Below, piece by piece: positions 45,721 to 57,182 of a DNA stretch of 64,000 nt (the stretch's first letter is position 1; each line of letters starts with the position of its first letter). This DNA comes from Symbiodinium natans (Eukaryota; Sar; Dinophyceae; Suessiales; Symbiodiniaceae): NCBI GenBank assembly GCA_905221605.1, contig CAJNDS010001990.1, forward strand, positions 376,001 to 440,000, read 5' to 3'. The notes below the pieces were generated by a model. It was not told where the DNA came from. It was given only the letters and a program-made list of their open reading frames with translations, and searched no databases. The position numbers and the translations under genes are program-made.

Positions 45721-47280
45721 TTCATTGCTCATCCTTTCTGACTTTACGAGGCAGACCCTGTACAAACGATGGGTCCTGTTCTGGACATGGTCCCGCGCTG
45801 CCTCTTTCCACACACTCCAAACCCCTCTGAGCCTCCCCCAAGAGTTTCAGGCGGCCTTCAGAGAGCGTCTCCCAGGGGCCTCCAAGAGCCCCCATATTGC
45901 CAAGAAGAAAAACCAGAGAAAAGACCACAGAGACATGTAAAGAAGTAGTTACGAGGAGCAGGAGAAGTCCTCCTTCCATCATATCATTCCCTTCATTCTC
46001 CTTGCTTAACCTTGCCCTTCTTCTACCCCCCCCCCCTCCCCTACTTAATGACGAAAGGAACAGAGGAAGAAAGGGCCGCAAAAGGGACGCAAGAAAGGGA
46101 GAGTGCAGAAAGCGGGCGCGCGAAGAGGGAAAACGAAAGGAAGGAGAAAGAAAGCTTCTTAAAGACAATAGCATTCCGAAGAACAGCGAAATCCTGTCAT
46201 TTATTGAAATACTGGATGGACTCGTTGATTCCTTTTCAAATGAAGGGTTCTATCGTTCATGGTGTTGATTAGAACAGGAGGGCCTTTCAGGACAACGCCC
46301 TCATCTGTATTCAACATAGGCAGGGCTACCTCTGTTTAAGAATACACGGAAGGGTTCATTCTAAGAAAGTAAACTCTCTCATTTCAATCGGAGCGGACGG
46401 ACCCACTCATCTATCAAGAAAAGAGCCGAAAGCATTTGGGAGGAGTTAAAATACGAATGAGGGGCTATCGCAGTATCCTTTTGTCTTCTGACACGGGTTC
46501 TTTGACAGAAGGGGTTCCTGCCTGTTGTTTGTTTCAAGAAAGGGAGGCTTTCGAGTGGCAAGGGGCGAACTCACGCCCACCCCGGTCTTTGGGGCCACTC
46601 TGAAAACAGCTTGGAGAGGACAGTTGCTTCTCTCTCCTTTTTCTGTTGCTCTATCTCTTGCGCCGTGTCTGTCGTTCTCCTTCCCTCCTTTTGCGAATCT
46701 GCTTCTTTCAATATCCACCAGGGCCCCGCCGTTTTCGGGTTCCTTGAGGGGCTCCCTGAAAGGGCCTTCCAGGGGTTTGAGAGAAGACTGCGAGAGGGGA
46801 AAAGGGGACAGTGAGGAAGACCCTGCCCCCCGTTTCCAACAAGAGAAAAAATATGCCAGAGAGATGTAGGCAGACAGAGGGTAGTGAGAAGGGTCAAGCA
46901 GCACTCCTCCTCTTCCTCCTCTCTTGTCAGCACCTTCACTCTTCTGTCTAACCTTTTTTCTGTGGTTCTATTTCCTTCTTGAAGGATGTTGAATGGCAAA
47001 TGAAAAACGGGAGGGGCGAGGAGGAAAGAGGAAAGAACAAGAAGAAGGAAGAGGGGAAGAGAAAGGAATGATGGAAGGAAGGAGGGAGGGAGGCAGTCAA
47101 GGAGAGAGACAGAGAGAGACAGAGACAAAGAGAAGAGAGAGGGAGCGAGAGAGAGAGAGAGGGAGAGGCAGAGAGAAAGCGAGAGCGAAAGAGAAAAAGA
47201 TGGAGAGAGATACGATGAATAAAAGAACCACACTGAGCTGTTTGAAGGGTGTTAAGTCTTTTAGAGAGCCCATAATTTGA
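45720..47280. other. Purine/pyrimidine-rich sequence, no gene called
   Basis: Continues the composition of the tandem units, including a (GA)-rich stretch at 47080-47215. Unique patches at 46180-46560 hold no convincing exon. Confidence 0.5.
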
Positions 47281-47284
47281 ACAT

Positions 47285-47940
47285 TTTGAATAATTGAATT
47301 CAGGTCTTCATTCTTTATAATATGTTGAATTCAGGTCTTCATTTTTTCATAATATTTGGGAGGCTCAAGATATCACATTGGGCGCAATCACTGCAACTGA
47401 ACGATGCAAACAGTTTTATTTATGGTTACTGCAAAATGTTAAAATGTAGGGTGGAGACCAAAGACCTCAATCATACGATTTGTTTACAAACATGCTCTTC
47501 TTGTAGCCTGGTAAATATCTTAAAGCATTGAAAAAGTAAGACGGCAACAACGTTAACGAACGTTGTTGTTTTGCAAAACCTTAAAGCGCCATCATTGTTT
47601 TAACGAAAATGTTCGATTTGAACCTTGATATGTCTTCAACATCAAAAAAGGAAAGGTTTGTTTATCAACCTGGTGCGCCGGCAACATCAAAACGTCAGTT
47701 TTTGCGTAAACCGTAGTGTGTCCTAAACTTCAAAAACGACGGGATTTTTGTAAGCCTGGGTGTGCCCCCATCCTCGAAAACGAAGGTGTGTTTGTAAACA
47801 CGTTCAAGCGAAAGGGCTTTACTTTTTTTAACCCTAGCATAGGGTTTTTGTCAGCCCTAGCGTGCCCTCAACCTCAAAAACGAAAGCTCCTTTTAAATAT
47901 TAAAATCTCTTAACATCCTTAAAACCTAGAAAATTTCAGC
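47285..47940. repeat. AT-rich region with short degenerate repeats
   Basis: TTGAATTCAGGTCTTCATT occurs twice (about 47293 and 47323). From 47590 a unit of about 60 bp containing AACCTCAAAAACGAAAG recurs in degraded form. A 10-bp stem with AACG loop is at 47545-47568. Confidence 0.7.
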
Positions 47941-47984
47941 ATAGAAGAAGGCAAGGATTTTTCAAAATTAAAAAGGGGTCCCGG

Positions 47985-48385
47985 GGTCTCAGGGTTAGGG
48001 GGTAGGCGCTGAGGCTCTTAGGAGCTTAGGAGCTTAGGTTTAAGGATTCCGGAGACTAGGAGCTTAAGGTTTAGGGTTTGATTTAGGGTTTAAGGGTTTG
48101 AGGGGTAGGTGCTTAGGCGCTTGGGAGCTTAGGAGGGTTTAAGGATGTAGGGGGTAGGCACTTAGGCGCTTAGGACCTCAGGAGCTTAGGGTTTAGGGTT
48201 TAAGGGTTTAGGGGTTTAGGGGTTTAGGGGTTTAGGGGGTAGGTGCTGAGGAGCTTAGGAGCTTTGGAGCTTAGGGTTTAAGGATCTACTAGTGTAGGGG
48301 GTAGGCGCTTAGGAGCTTAGGAGCTGGTTTAAGGTTTTAAGGGTTGAAGGGGTAGGTGCTTGGGCGCCTAGGAGCTTAGGAGCTT
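47985..48385 (+). repeat. GCTTAGGA-rich degenerate repeat
   Basis: Recurring AGGCGCTTAGGAGCTTAGGA and GGGGGTAGG motifs mixed with single TTTAGGG units; unit about 60-110 bp. Confidence 0.75.
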
Positions 48386-48399
48386 AATTTAAAATAGAA

Positions 48400-49960
48400 G
48401 AAAATCCTTAAACTCCTTAAAAAATAAAATCCGAGGCCGAATATTGTTTTAGGAGAAGCCCCGAAGGATTTAAATTTTAAAAATCCATAAAATCCATAAA
48501 AAATAAAATCAAAACAATTTATTTTTTAAGGATTTTAAGGATTTTAGTCGATTTTAAAATTCATAAGATCCTTAAAAAATAAAATCCGAGGCCGATTTTA
48601 AAACCGACTAAAATCCTTAAAATCCTTAAAAAATAAATTATTTTGATTTTATTTTTTTTATGGATTTTAAGGATTTTTAAAAATTTAAATCGCTTGGGGC
48701 TTCTCCTAAAAAAAAAACCCATCGGATTTTATTCTTTTTATGGATTTTATGGATTTTAGTCGATTTTAAAATGCGTAAAGTCCTTAAAAAAAATTCCGAG
48801 GCCGAATATTGTTTTAGGAGAAGCCCCGAAGGATTTAAATTTTTAAAAATCCATAAAATCCATAAAAAATAAAATCAAAACAATTTATTTTTTAAGGATT
48901 TTAAGGATGTTAGTCGATTTTAAAATTCATAAAATCCTTAAAAAATAAAATCCGAGGCCGAATATTTTTTTTAAGGATTTTATGCATTTTAAAACCGACT
49001 AAAATCCTGAAAATCCTTAAAAAACAATTTATTTTGATTTTATTTTTTTATGGATTTTAAGGATTTTTAAAAATTTAAATCGCTGGGGGCTTCTCCTAAA
49101 AAAAACCCATCGGATTTTATTTTTTTATGGATTTTATGGATTTTAGTCGATTTTGAAATGCGTAAAATCCTTAAAAAAAAAATTCCGAGGCCGAATATTG
49201 TTTTAGGAGAAGCCCCGAAGGATTTAAATTTTTAAAAATCCATAAAATCCATAAAAAAATAAAATCAAAACAATTTATTTTTTAAGGATTTTAAGGATTT
49301 TAGTCGATTTTAAAATTCATAAGATCCTTAAAAAATAAAATCCGAGGCCGAATATTTTTTTAAGGATTTTATGCATTTTAAAATCGACTAAAATCCTTAA
49401 GATCCTTAAAAAACAATTTATTTTTATTTTATTTTTTATGGATTTTAAGGATTTTTAAAAATCTAAATCGCTTGGGGCTTCTCCTAAAAAAAACCCATCG
49501 GATTTTATTTTTTATGGATTTTATGGATTTTCGTCGATTTTAAAATGCGTAAAATCCTTAAAAAAAAATCCGAGGCCGAATATTGTTTTAGGAGAAGCCC
49601 CGAAGGATTTAAATTTTTAAAAATCCATAAAATCCATAAAAAATAAAATCAAAACAATTTATTTTTTAAGGATTTTAAGGATTTTAGTCGATTTTAAAAT
49701 TCATAAAATCCTTAAAAAATAAAATCCGAGGCCGAATATTTTTTTAAGGATTTTATGCATTTTAAAACCGACTAAAATCCTTAAAATCCTTAAAAAATAA
49801 ATTATTTTGATTTTATTTTTTATGGATTTTAAGGATTTTTAAAAATTTAAATCGCTTGGGGCTTCTCCTAAAAAAAACCCATCGGATTTTGTTTTTTTAT
49901 GGATTTTATGGATTTTAGTCGATTTTACAATGCGAAAAAAACCTTAAAATCCTTTAAAAA
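48400..49960. repeat. AT-rich satellite, four units of 365-389 bp, internally inverted
   Basis: AGGAGAAGCCCCGAAGGATT recurs at 48451, 48816, 49205 and 49590. Each unit also has the inverted arm ATCGCTTGGGGCTTCTCCTA, so every unit can fold as a long hairpin made of ATCCATAAAATCC and GGATTTTAAGGATT strings. Confidence 0.9.
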
Positions 49961-50029
49961 AAATACCTTGAAGTCCGTGAGGTCGAGGCCAAGCACTGCG
50001 CCAAATGAACCCTAAAGGTCCTACATACA

Positions 50030-50222
50030 TAGGGTTATAGGGTTATAGGGTTATAGGGTTATAGGGTTATAGGGTTATAGGGTTATAGGGTTATAGGGTT
50101 ATAGGGTTATAGGGTTTTAGGGTTTTAGGGTTTTAGGGTTTTAGGGTTTTAGGGTTTTAGGGTTTTAGGGTTTAGGGTTTTAGGGTGTAGTGTTTTAGGG
50201 TGTAGGGTTTTAGGGTGTAGGG
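50030..50222 (+). repeat. 8-mer telomere variants GGGTTATA then GGGTTTTA
   Basis: About ten perfect GGGTTATA units, then about seven GGGTTTTA units, then mixed GGGTGTAG; each variant is homogeneous in its block. Confidence 0.95.
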
Positions 50223-50340
50223 GATCTCCTGCCCCCTAACAGCAAGAAGGCCAGCTGCCAAGACAACCCCCTCAACCCTACACCCTGAACGCTATAAGCC
50301 CAAACCCTCAGCCCCAGATCGGGAGTCGCGTCTTCTAGGT

Positions 50341-50465
50341 GTGCAACTAGGCTGCCCAGTAACCAAGGCTTAAAAAGGGTGCCCTTTTTTGCCTAAAAGG
50401 GTTTATAAGGGAACCTAAACCCCCCAAAAAGGGAATAAGGGTACTACTGGGCATCCTAGGCAAGG
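50341..50465. mobile_element. Inverted-repeat element with TGCCCAGTA ends
   Basis: Ends CTAGGCTGCCCAGTA and TACTGGGCATCCTAGG with arms AAAGGGTGCCC and GAATAAGGGTA. A related stretch lies at 58265-58325. Confidence 0.55.
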
Positions 50466-50819
50466 GTTTAGGGTGTAGGGCCTTCAAAAAACGCCCGCGC
50501 GCAAGTAGCACCACGACAGCCCCGAGGCCAACAAGGGGAAACATGAAACATCACAAACCAGGCCCTGGGCATGCAGAAACCCGAAAACACCCCGCACCCC
50601 CCCCCCCCTCCAAAAAACCAAATAAGAAAAAACAACTAAAAAACCCTCAAGACCTTTGCGCCCCAGACCTCAAAACCCTACACCCTAGATGCTTGTACCG
50701 CAATTCCAACACCCCAAACCCTGAAGCCGGAACCTTGTACCGCAAACCCAAAACCCAAAACCCGAAACCCAAAACCCTGAAGTCATAGCGCTTGTACCTT
50801 AAGCCATGCACCCGAAACC

Positions 50820-51028
50820 TTCTAAACCTTCTCAACCTTCTAAACCCTACGCCCCGAGTCCTAAACCTTAAACTCCCTAAACCTTCCAAACCTTCCAAAC
50901 CTTCTAGACCTTCTAAACATTCTAAACATTCTAAACATTCTAAACATTCTAAACATTCTAAACATTCTAAACATTCTAAACATTCTAAACCCTAAACCCG
51001 AAACCCTAAACCCTAAACCCTAAACCCA
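50820..51028 (-). repeat. AAACATTCT and AAACCTTCC/TTCT variants passing into CCCTAAA
   Basis: About eight perfect AAACATTCT 9-mers (50918-50988) preceded by AAACCTTCY units and followed by standard CCCTAAA. Confidence 0.9.
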
Positions 51029-51029
51029 G

Positions 51030-51888
51030 CCTCCAACGCCACCTCCCGCTGCAAGGCCAGGTCGCCGGGCTGCAGGGCCTCTTCTCAAAGGCGCACGAAA
51101 CGGATTGGGGTTTAGGGTTTAGGGTTGAGGGTTTAGGGTTTGGGGTTTAGGGTTTAGGGTTCAGGGTATAGTCAGGGTATAGGGTTTATTCTCTATTGTT
51201 TTTTTTTTTTTTGGGGGGGGGGGGGGGGGGAGGGTTTGGGGTTAGGGTTTAGAGTTTAAGGAGCTTCCGGAGTTTACATAGGGTTTGGGGTGCTTAGGGA
51301 GTGTAGGGAGTTTAGGGGGCTTAGGGAGTGTAGGGAGTTTTGGGAGTTTAGCTTCGGGTTCGGGGTTTAGGGTTCGGGCTAAAGGGCTCGAGAGTTTAGG
51401 GTCTAGCCTGCCCTCAGAGGCTTCAGGTAGGTTTAGGATTTGGGGTTCAAAGCTGCAAGTGTGCGGAGTCTAACCCTAAGCCCCAAGCCCTAAGCACAGA
51501 ACCCTAAACCCGAAACCTGAAACGAGCTGTAGTCATGTCTCCTCCTATGGCCCCTCCTTCCTACGAAGCCCTGCAAGGCTGTCGCTCAAAAGTCATGGGC
51601 CAGTATTTTGAAAGCCCGTGAATCACAAATGTACTCGCGGATGACCCCTAAAACACTTTGCACAAAGATTCCTGAATCTGACCCTCTTAAACCTCATAAG
51701 GGAAAATTTCAAATGTCCCAAGGGCCTAGATCGCAGAGCGGACATAGGGTTTAGGGTTTTGGGTTTAGGGAGTTGAGAAGAGAACCAAAGTCCTCACATG
51801 CCTGGAGGATTGGATTGAGATAGAGCATCTCACGTCGCTGGGCGCTGGCGAAATTAAACCTTGCTGCAGAGGATTCACGGACTTGTAG
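51030..51888 (+). CDS. Two-exon gene end G, unidentified
   Basis: Exons 51030-51109 (LQRHLPLQGQVAGLQGLF, acceptor CCCAG, donor G|GTTTAG) and 51791-51888 (TCLEDWIEIEHLTSLGAG, then TAG). They join in phase through GTC. Exon 1 has almost only G or C at third positions. No domain recognised. The second exon can also be read on the minus strand with fair splice borders, which lowers confidence. Confidence 0.48.
51200..51780. other. Intron of gene G
   Basis: T and G runs at 51200-51231, degraded telomere units to 51520, unique sequence after. Confidence 0.45.
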
Positions 51889-52319
51889 CGGGTCTAGGCT
51901 TTAGGGTTTAGGGTTTAGGGTTTAGGGTTTAGGGTTTAGGGGGCTTGAGAAAATCCTTGACTGGCTAGGCTGGGTTCGGGGCATGTTACTTGCTGCTGGT
52001 AGTAGACCGCTCCGAAACCAGGAGTTTAGCTGGATCTAATACAGGAACGGCAGTTCGCTACAGCTGTCTGGTCTTTATCTGTATGCACAAGTATATATAT
52101 ATATGCTACCCCCCCCCGATGTACCTACCCTTTTTTGGGCTGAATTTATAGAATATTCTGTATTTCTCCCTATCTCTCCCCTCCACCCCAAGATCCCGCA
52201 ACGCGCGGTCGTTTTTTTTTTTTTTTTTTTTTTTTTTGGGGGGGGGGGGTCCCACAACAATTCAATAGAGGAAACCTGAACAATTTGCTTGTGGATTGCA
52301 TGCTGTGATTTCAAAAGGA

Positions 52320-54360
52320 ATCCTATTCATTCGAGTACGGTTCCGATCAAATTTAATTAACAGGGTTCATAGGGTTCGTGTTATTTTAATAGGGTTCTCA
52401 TTAAAATGAATAAGAAACCCTTTAAAATGAATGAGAACCCTTATTACTAATAAATTCAATAGGAACCCTATTCAAATGAGAAAGAACAATACTGAAGTTG
52501 ATAGGAATCTTATTAAAGTTGTAGGAGCCTTACTAAAACAAATGGGACAACTTTATGGAATCTTAGAAACAACAATGGGAATCCTCTATTTAAATCCATA
52601 GGAACCCTATTTTAAATTAATCGGAGCCGCAAAGTCAACAGGAAGCAGTCTTAAAACTAAGTGGAGGCCCCTCACAATTAATGAGAATATTTTCGTAGAA
52701 TTAATAGGGTAAATAGGAATCCTATTAAACTGAAGAGGAATCCTACTCAAATTAATAGAAACCAATCGGACTCTTATAAGACAGAACGTGAACCTTTGGA
52801 AAAATAATAGGAATCCGATTAAAGTGAACATGAGCCTAAACCAACAGGAACCCCTTGAAAGTAATGAGATCCCGTTTAATATTAACACGAACCCCATAAT
52901 TAAACACGAATAAGAATCTGAATAAAACTGATAGGACTCATATTACAAAACATAGGGCCTTATTGCCTTATTAATACTTAGGAACCCTATGAAACTTGTT
53001 TTGGGATCCTCTGAAAGTAAGTAGGAATCCTCTATTGAAGTATCGGAACCGGACAACAGTTAATAGGAAGGAAGCCTATTAAAATGAATAGGAACCCTTA
53101 ACAAGTTAGAAAGAACCCGGGTTACAATTCACAGGAATCCTATTAAAACGAGAAGGAATCTTTCTAAATCAATAGGAACCAGTAGGCCTCAAAAAGCAAT
53201 AGAATCCTTTAACAAGAACTGATAGGAGTCCTACTAAACTAGTATGAGCCTAATCCAATAGGAATCCTTCAAAATTAATGAGAATCCTATGCGAATCCCA
53301 GCAACAAGCACAAGAATCCTGTTAAAATTGGTAGGAACCGTGTTTCATTGGTAGGAGCCTTAGGGCGTGATGAAAGGTACAGTTTTAGTATAGATATTAG
53401 GTCTTGCTTATCGGGGGATGATTGTTTGAGATGTCGTAGCTCAGGTATAGTTTTTAGGACAGATGTCATGTCTTGCGTATTGGGGCGTGATTGATTATAA
53501 GGAGGTTTTGGTACTCTCTCAACATTTTCGTAGAATTAACAGGAATAATAGGAATCCTATTAAACTGAAGAGGAACCCTACTCAAATTAATAGAAACCAA
53601 TCGGACTCCTATAAGACAGAACGTGAACCTTTGGAAAAATAATAGGAATCCGCCTAAAGTGAACATGAGCCTAAACCAACAGGAATCCCTTGAAAGTGAA
53701 TGAGATCCAGTTTAATATTAACACGAACCCCATTAACACGAATAAGAATCTGAATAAAATTGATAGGACTCTTATTACAAAACATAGGGGCCTTATTAAT
53801 AATTAGGAACCCTATGAAACTTTTTTTGGGATCCTCTGAAAGTAAATAGGAATCCTCTGTTGAATTATCGGAGCCGGACAACAGCTAATAGGAAGGAAGC
53901 CTATTAAAATGAATAGGAACCCTTAACAAGTTAGAAAGAACCCGGGTTACAATTCACAGGAATCCTATTAAAACGAGAAGGAATCTTTCTAAATCAATAG
54001 GAACCAATAGGCCTTAACAACAATAGAATCCTTTAACAAGAACTGATAGGAATCCTACTAAACTAGTATGAGCCTAATCCAATGGGAATCCTTCAAAATT
54101 AATGAGAATCCTATGCGAATCCCAGTAACATGCATAAGAATCCTGTTAACATTGATAGGAACCTTATTAAATTGGTATGAGCCTTAGGGCGTGATGTCTT
54201 AAGATATGTTGCAAAGGTACAGTTTTAGTGTAGACATTAGGTCTTGCTTATCGGGGGATGATTGTTTGAGATATCGTAGCTAACGTATAGTTTTTAGGAC
54301 AGATGTCATGTCTTGCGTATTGGGGCGTGATTGATTATAAGGAGGTTTTGGTACTCTCTC
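52320..54360. repeat. AT-rich duplicated region of AATAGGAATCCTATT-like palindromes
   Basis: Short palindromic motifs (AATAGGAATCCTATT and variants) recur every 20-40 bp. Two direct copies of about 840 bp: 52685-53520 and 53525-54360, sharing for example TTTTCGTAGAATTAA and TATTGGGGCGTGATTGATTA. No gene. Confidence 0.88.
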
Positions 54361-54440
54361 GAGATTTTGCAGGATTCGAGTTTGTTGCTTGGTACTACCT
54401 CGAGAGATGGTGGCTGGGAGAGAGCCTCAGATCACGAAAA

Positions 54441-55233
54441 TCATGGAAAACATTGGTTTTACCAATGTTTTTGAAGGATGGGCCCAAAAACATCGGCAAA
54501 ACCAATATTGTCCATAAAATCCATGGTTTTCAAACCATGTGGCTGGGAGCACCCAATTCACGGATAACATTGGTTTTACCAATGTTTTTGAAGGATGGAG
54601 CCCGAAAACATCGGCAAAACCAATATTGTCCATAAAATCCATGGTTTTCAAACCATGTGGCTGGGAGCACGCAATTCACGGATAACATTGGTTCTACCAA
54701 TGTTTTGAAGGATAGAGCCCGAAAACATCGGTAAAACCAATGTTATCCATAAAATCCATGGTTTTCAAACCATGTGGCTTAGACCACGACATTCACGGAT
54801 AACATTGGTTTTGCCGATGTTTCTGGGCTCCATCCTTCAAAAACATCGGTAAAACCAATGTTATCCGTGAATTGGGTGCTCCCAGCCCCATGGTTTGAAA
54901 ACCATGGATTTTTTGGAAATTATTGGTTTTACCGATGTTTTCGGGCTTCATCTATGAATACATTGGTAAAACCAATGTTATCCGTGATGTGGGTGCTCCC
55001 AGCCACATGGTTTGAAAACCATGGATTTTTGGAAATTCTTGGTTTTACCAATGTTTCGGGCTTCATCTATGAAAAACATTGGTAAAACCAATGTTATCCG
55101 TGATTAGGGTGCTCGCAGCCACATGGTTTGAAAACCATGGATTTTTTGGAAATTATTGGTTTTACCGATGTTTTCGGGCTTCATCTATGAAAAACATTGG
55201 TAATACCGATGTTATCCGTGAATTTCGTGCTGC
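54441..55233. repeat. Tandem then inverted repeats made of small hairpins
   Basis: Units of about 120 bp contain AACATTGGTTTTACCAATGTT (9-bp stem) and CATGGTTTTCAAACCATG (8-bp stem). Three units lie in one orientation, and from about 54835 three or four lie in the opposite one, making a large inverted repeat. Confidence 0.88.
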
Positions 55234-55414
55234 CAGCCACTCTTCCCTCGTCGTTCGCGTAAGCAGAATGCCGAAAATCGAAACCGTCGAGACAAAAAAG
55301 CAACCAAATAAGCAAAATATGGTAGGTACATGGGGGGGGGCACCATATATATATATATATATATATAACATGATATTCTATATGCTGTTTTGATTCGAGC
55401 TCAAAGTTGTGCAG

Positions 55415-55472
55415 CGATGGGGTGAGTGATCCTGCGCTGGAGGTGCAGATGGTTGAGCCGAATCATGATTAA
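55415..55472 (+). CDS. Candidate terminal exon, unidentified
   Basis: Acceptor GTGCAG, 18 codons (SDPALEVQMVEPNHD) and stop TAA, followed by a TTTAGGG array at 55481. No upstream partner exon found beyond the repeats. Confidence 0.35.
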
Positions 55473-55559
55473 GAACAAAGGGTTTAGGGTTTAGGGTTTA
55501 GGGTTTAGGGTTTAGGGTTTAGGGTTTAGGGTTTAGGGTTTAGGGTCATACGGAAAGGC

Positions 55560-56270
55560 AAAAGGGCCAAGGCCATGGGATGGGACGTCTGCAGGGACCT
55601 CAAAAGAGGGAATTTGGGTCTACTCCCACCTTGTCCTGAAACGCACAACAATGAAAGAACAACAAGTTCTAGGGGATAGGATTAGCCCTTGGGGATATAG
55701 ACCCTCTGTGTAAGGTCCCTGTTTAAGAGAGCCAGAAGAGGGTTAAGAAGGGGTTCCCTTTTAAGGGTCCCCCTTATCCTACCTAGGAAGTTCGTGACAC
55801 CGCACCCTAAACCCTGAACCCTGACACGTCTCTGAGCCTAAGCCATCCGACAACAGCCTCCAAGATGAGATCCTTCAAACCCCGAGCCTCTGCATGTCCT
55901 TGAGCCCCAGCCCGTTTAGGGTTTAGGGTTTAGGGTTTAGGGTTTAGGGTTTAGGGTTTAGGGTTTAGGGTCTCCAACGAGTATTCGAAGTTGGGTTTAG
56001 GGTTTAGGGCTTAAACGCACGCAGGGGCACGGCTCAGCGGCAGCGAGTACGGCTGAGGGCTGCCAGCGAAAAAAACCCCCAACATTGAAGCTTTCGGGAC
56101 TAGCCACGCCAACCTACGACTGAGACGGTCAAACTCCGGACCACCTGAAGAAATGAACCCTAAACCCTAAACCCTAAACCCTAAACCCTAAACCCTAAAC
56201 CCTAAACCCTAAACCCTAAACCCTAAACCCTAAACCCTAAACCCTAAACCCTAAACCCTAAACCCTAAAA
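55560..56270. other. No confident gene; strand switch region
   Basis: Lies between the last + exon and the first clear minus exon. A minus-strand candidate near 55835-55890 (GLKDLILEAVVGWLRL) is possible but weak. CCCTAAA array at 56157-56271 has about 16 units. Confidence 0.4.
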
Positions 56271-56271
56271 C

Positions 56272-56344
56272 CAATCCCCCATCGCCTCTCCAAGGCAGCT
56301 GCGCGGGAGCTCCATCGCGCCGCGCCCTCGTTTCCCAGGCGCTC
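56272..56344 (-). CDS. Candidate exon, minus strand, unidentified
   Basis: On the minus strand: acceptor CTGAG, frame ERLGNEGAARWSSRAAALER with very GC-rich third positions, donor in GTTTTAGGG from the telomere array. Confidence 0.38.
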
Positions 56345-57182
56345 CTCAGCGTAGCGTTAGGGTTCAAGGTTTAGGGTTTAGGGTTTAGGGTTTAGGGTTT
56401 AGGGTTCAGGGTTTAGGGTTTAGGGTTTAGGGTTTAGGGTTTAGGGTTCAGGCACTTTACACAATCTTGCAATCTTAGCATGTGGGCAGATCGAGAAGTA
56501 TGGTTTCTTTGGGGTGCCCTTAAGATAAGAGGCCCCAAGGAGACCCCAATCTAGAGGAAGCCCCACATCAGTATGGGGGATTTACGAAAAAAGGGGACCC
56601 CCAATATGGATGCCCAGGTAGTAGGATCCACTTCTCATAAGGACCCTTCTAAGGTCCCCCTAACATCGTAAACCCCCATATTCATGACATGTCATCATAT
56701 GCTTGGCAAGAAAAGGCAACCTCTAGATATGTAAACAAGTCTCTCACTTACATGCTTGAAGATTACCCCCTACACCCTGTAACTACACAGAACGAGCGTT
56801 CGGCAGTACGCTGTCTAGTTGTTAGCGGCAACTTGTGCTTGCGGTGATGGTACTGACTTGCAGCAGCAACTGTTCCCTAAACCCTAAACCCTAAACCCTA
56901 AACCCTAAACCCTAAACCCTAAACCCTAAACCCTAAACCCTAAACCCGACTGTTCAGAGGTTCTAGGGTTGAGGGCTTCGGCAGTAGCAAGAGTGCAGCA
57001 GTGATATGGTGCCTGTGGTCGCGGAGCCGCCTTCACGAGCTTTCGCAACTAACAAACTCGGACTCATCCTAGATCACAACAAGGCATCCCCAAGAGTTTA
57101 GGGTTTAGGGTTTAGGGTTTAGGGTTTAGGGTTTAGGGTTCAGGGCTTATGGCTTAGGGTTTAGGGCCTCTCAAAAGTCCTG

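Noticed and set aside
42458-45940. Recurring 70-155 codon frames in the 1.07-kb units
   Set aside because: Repeat only because the DNA unit is tandem; no domain, no third-position bias, open on both strands at once.
54303-55393. Frames with repeated VLPATWFENHGF-like words
   Set aside because: Generated by the 120-bp hairpin units; appear on both strands.
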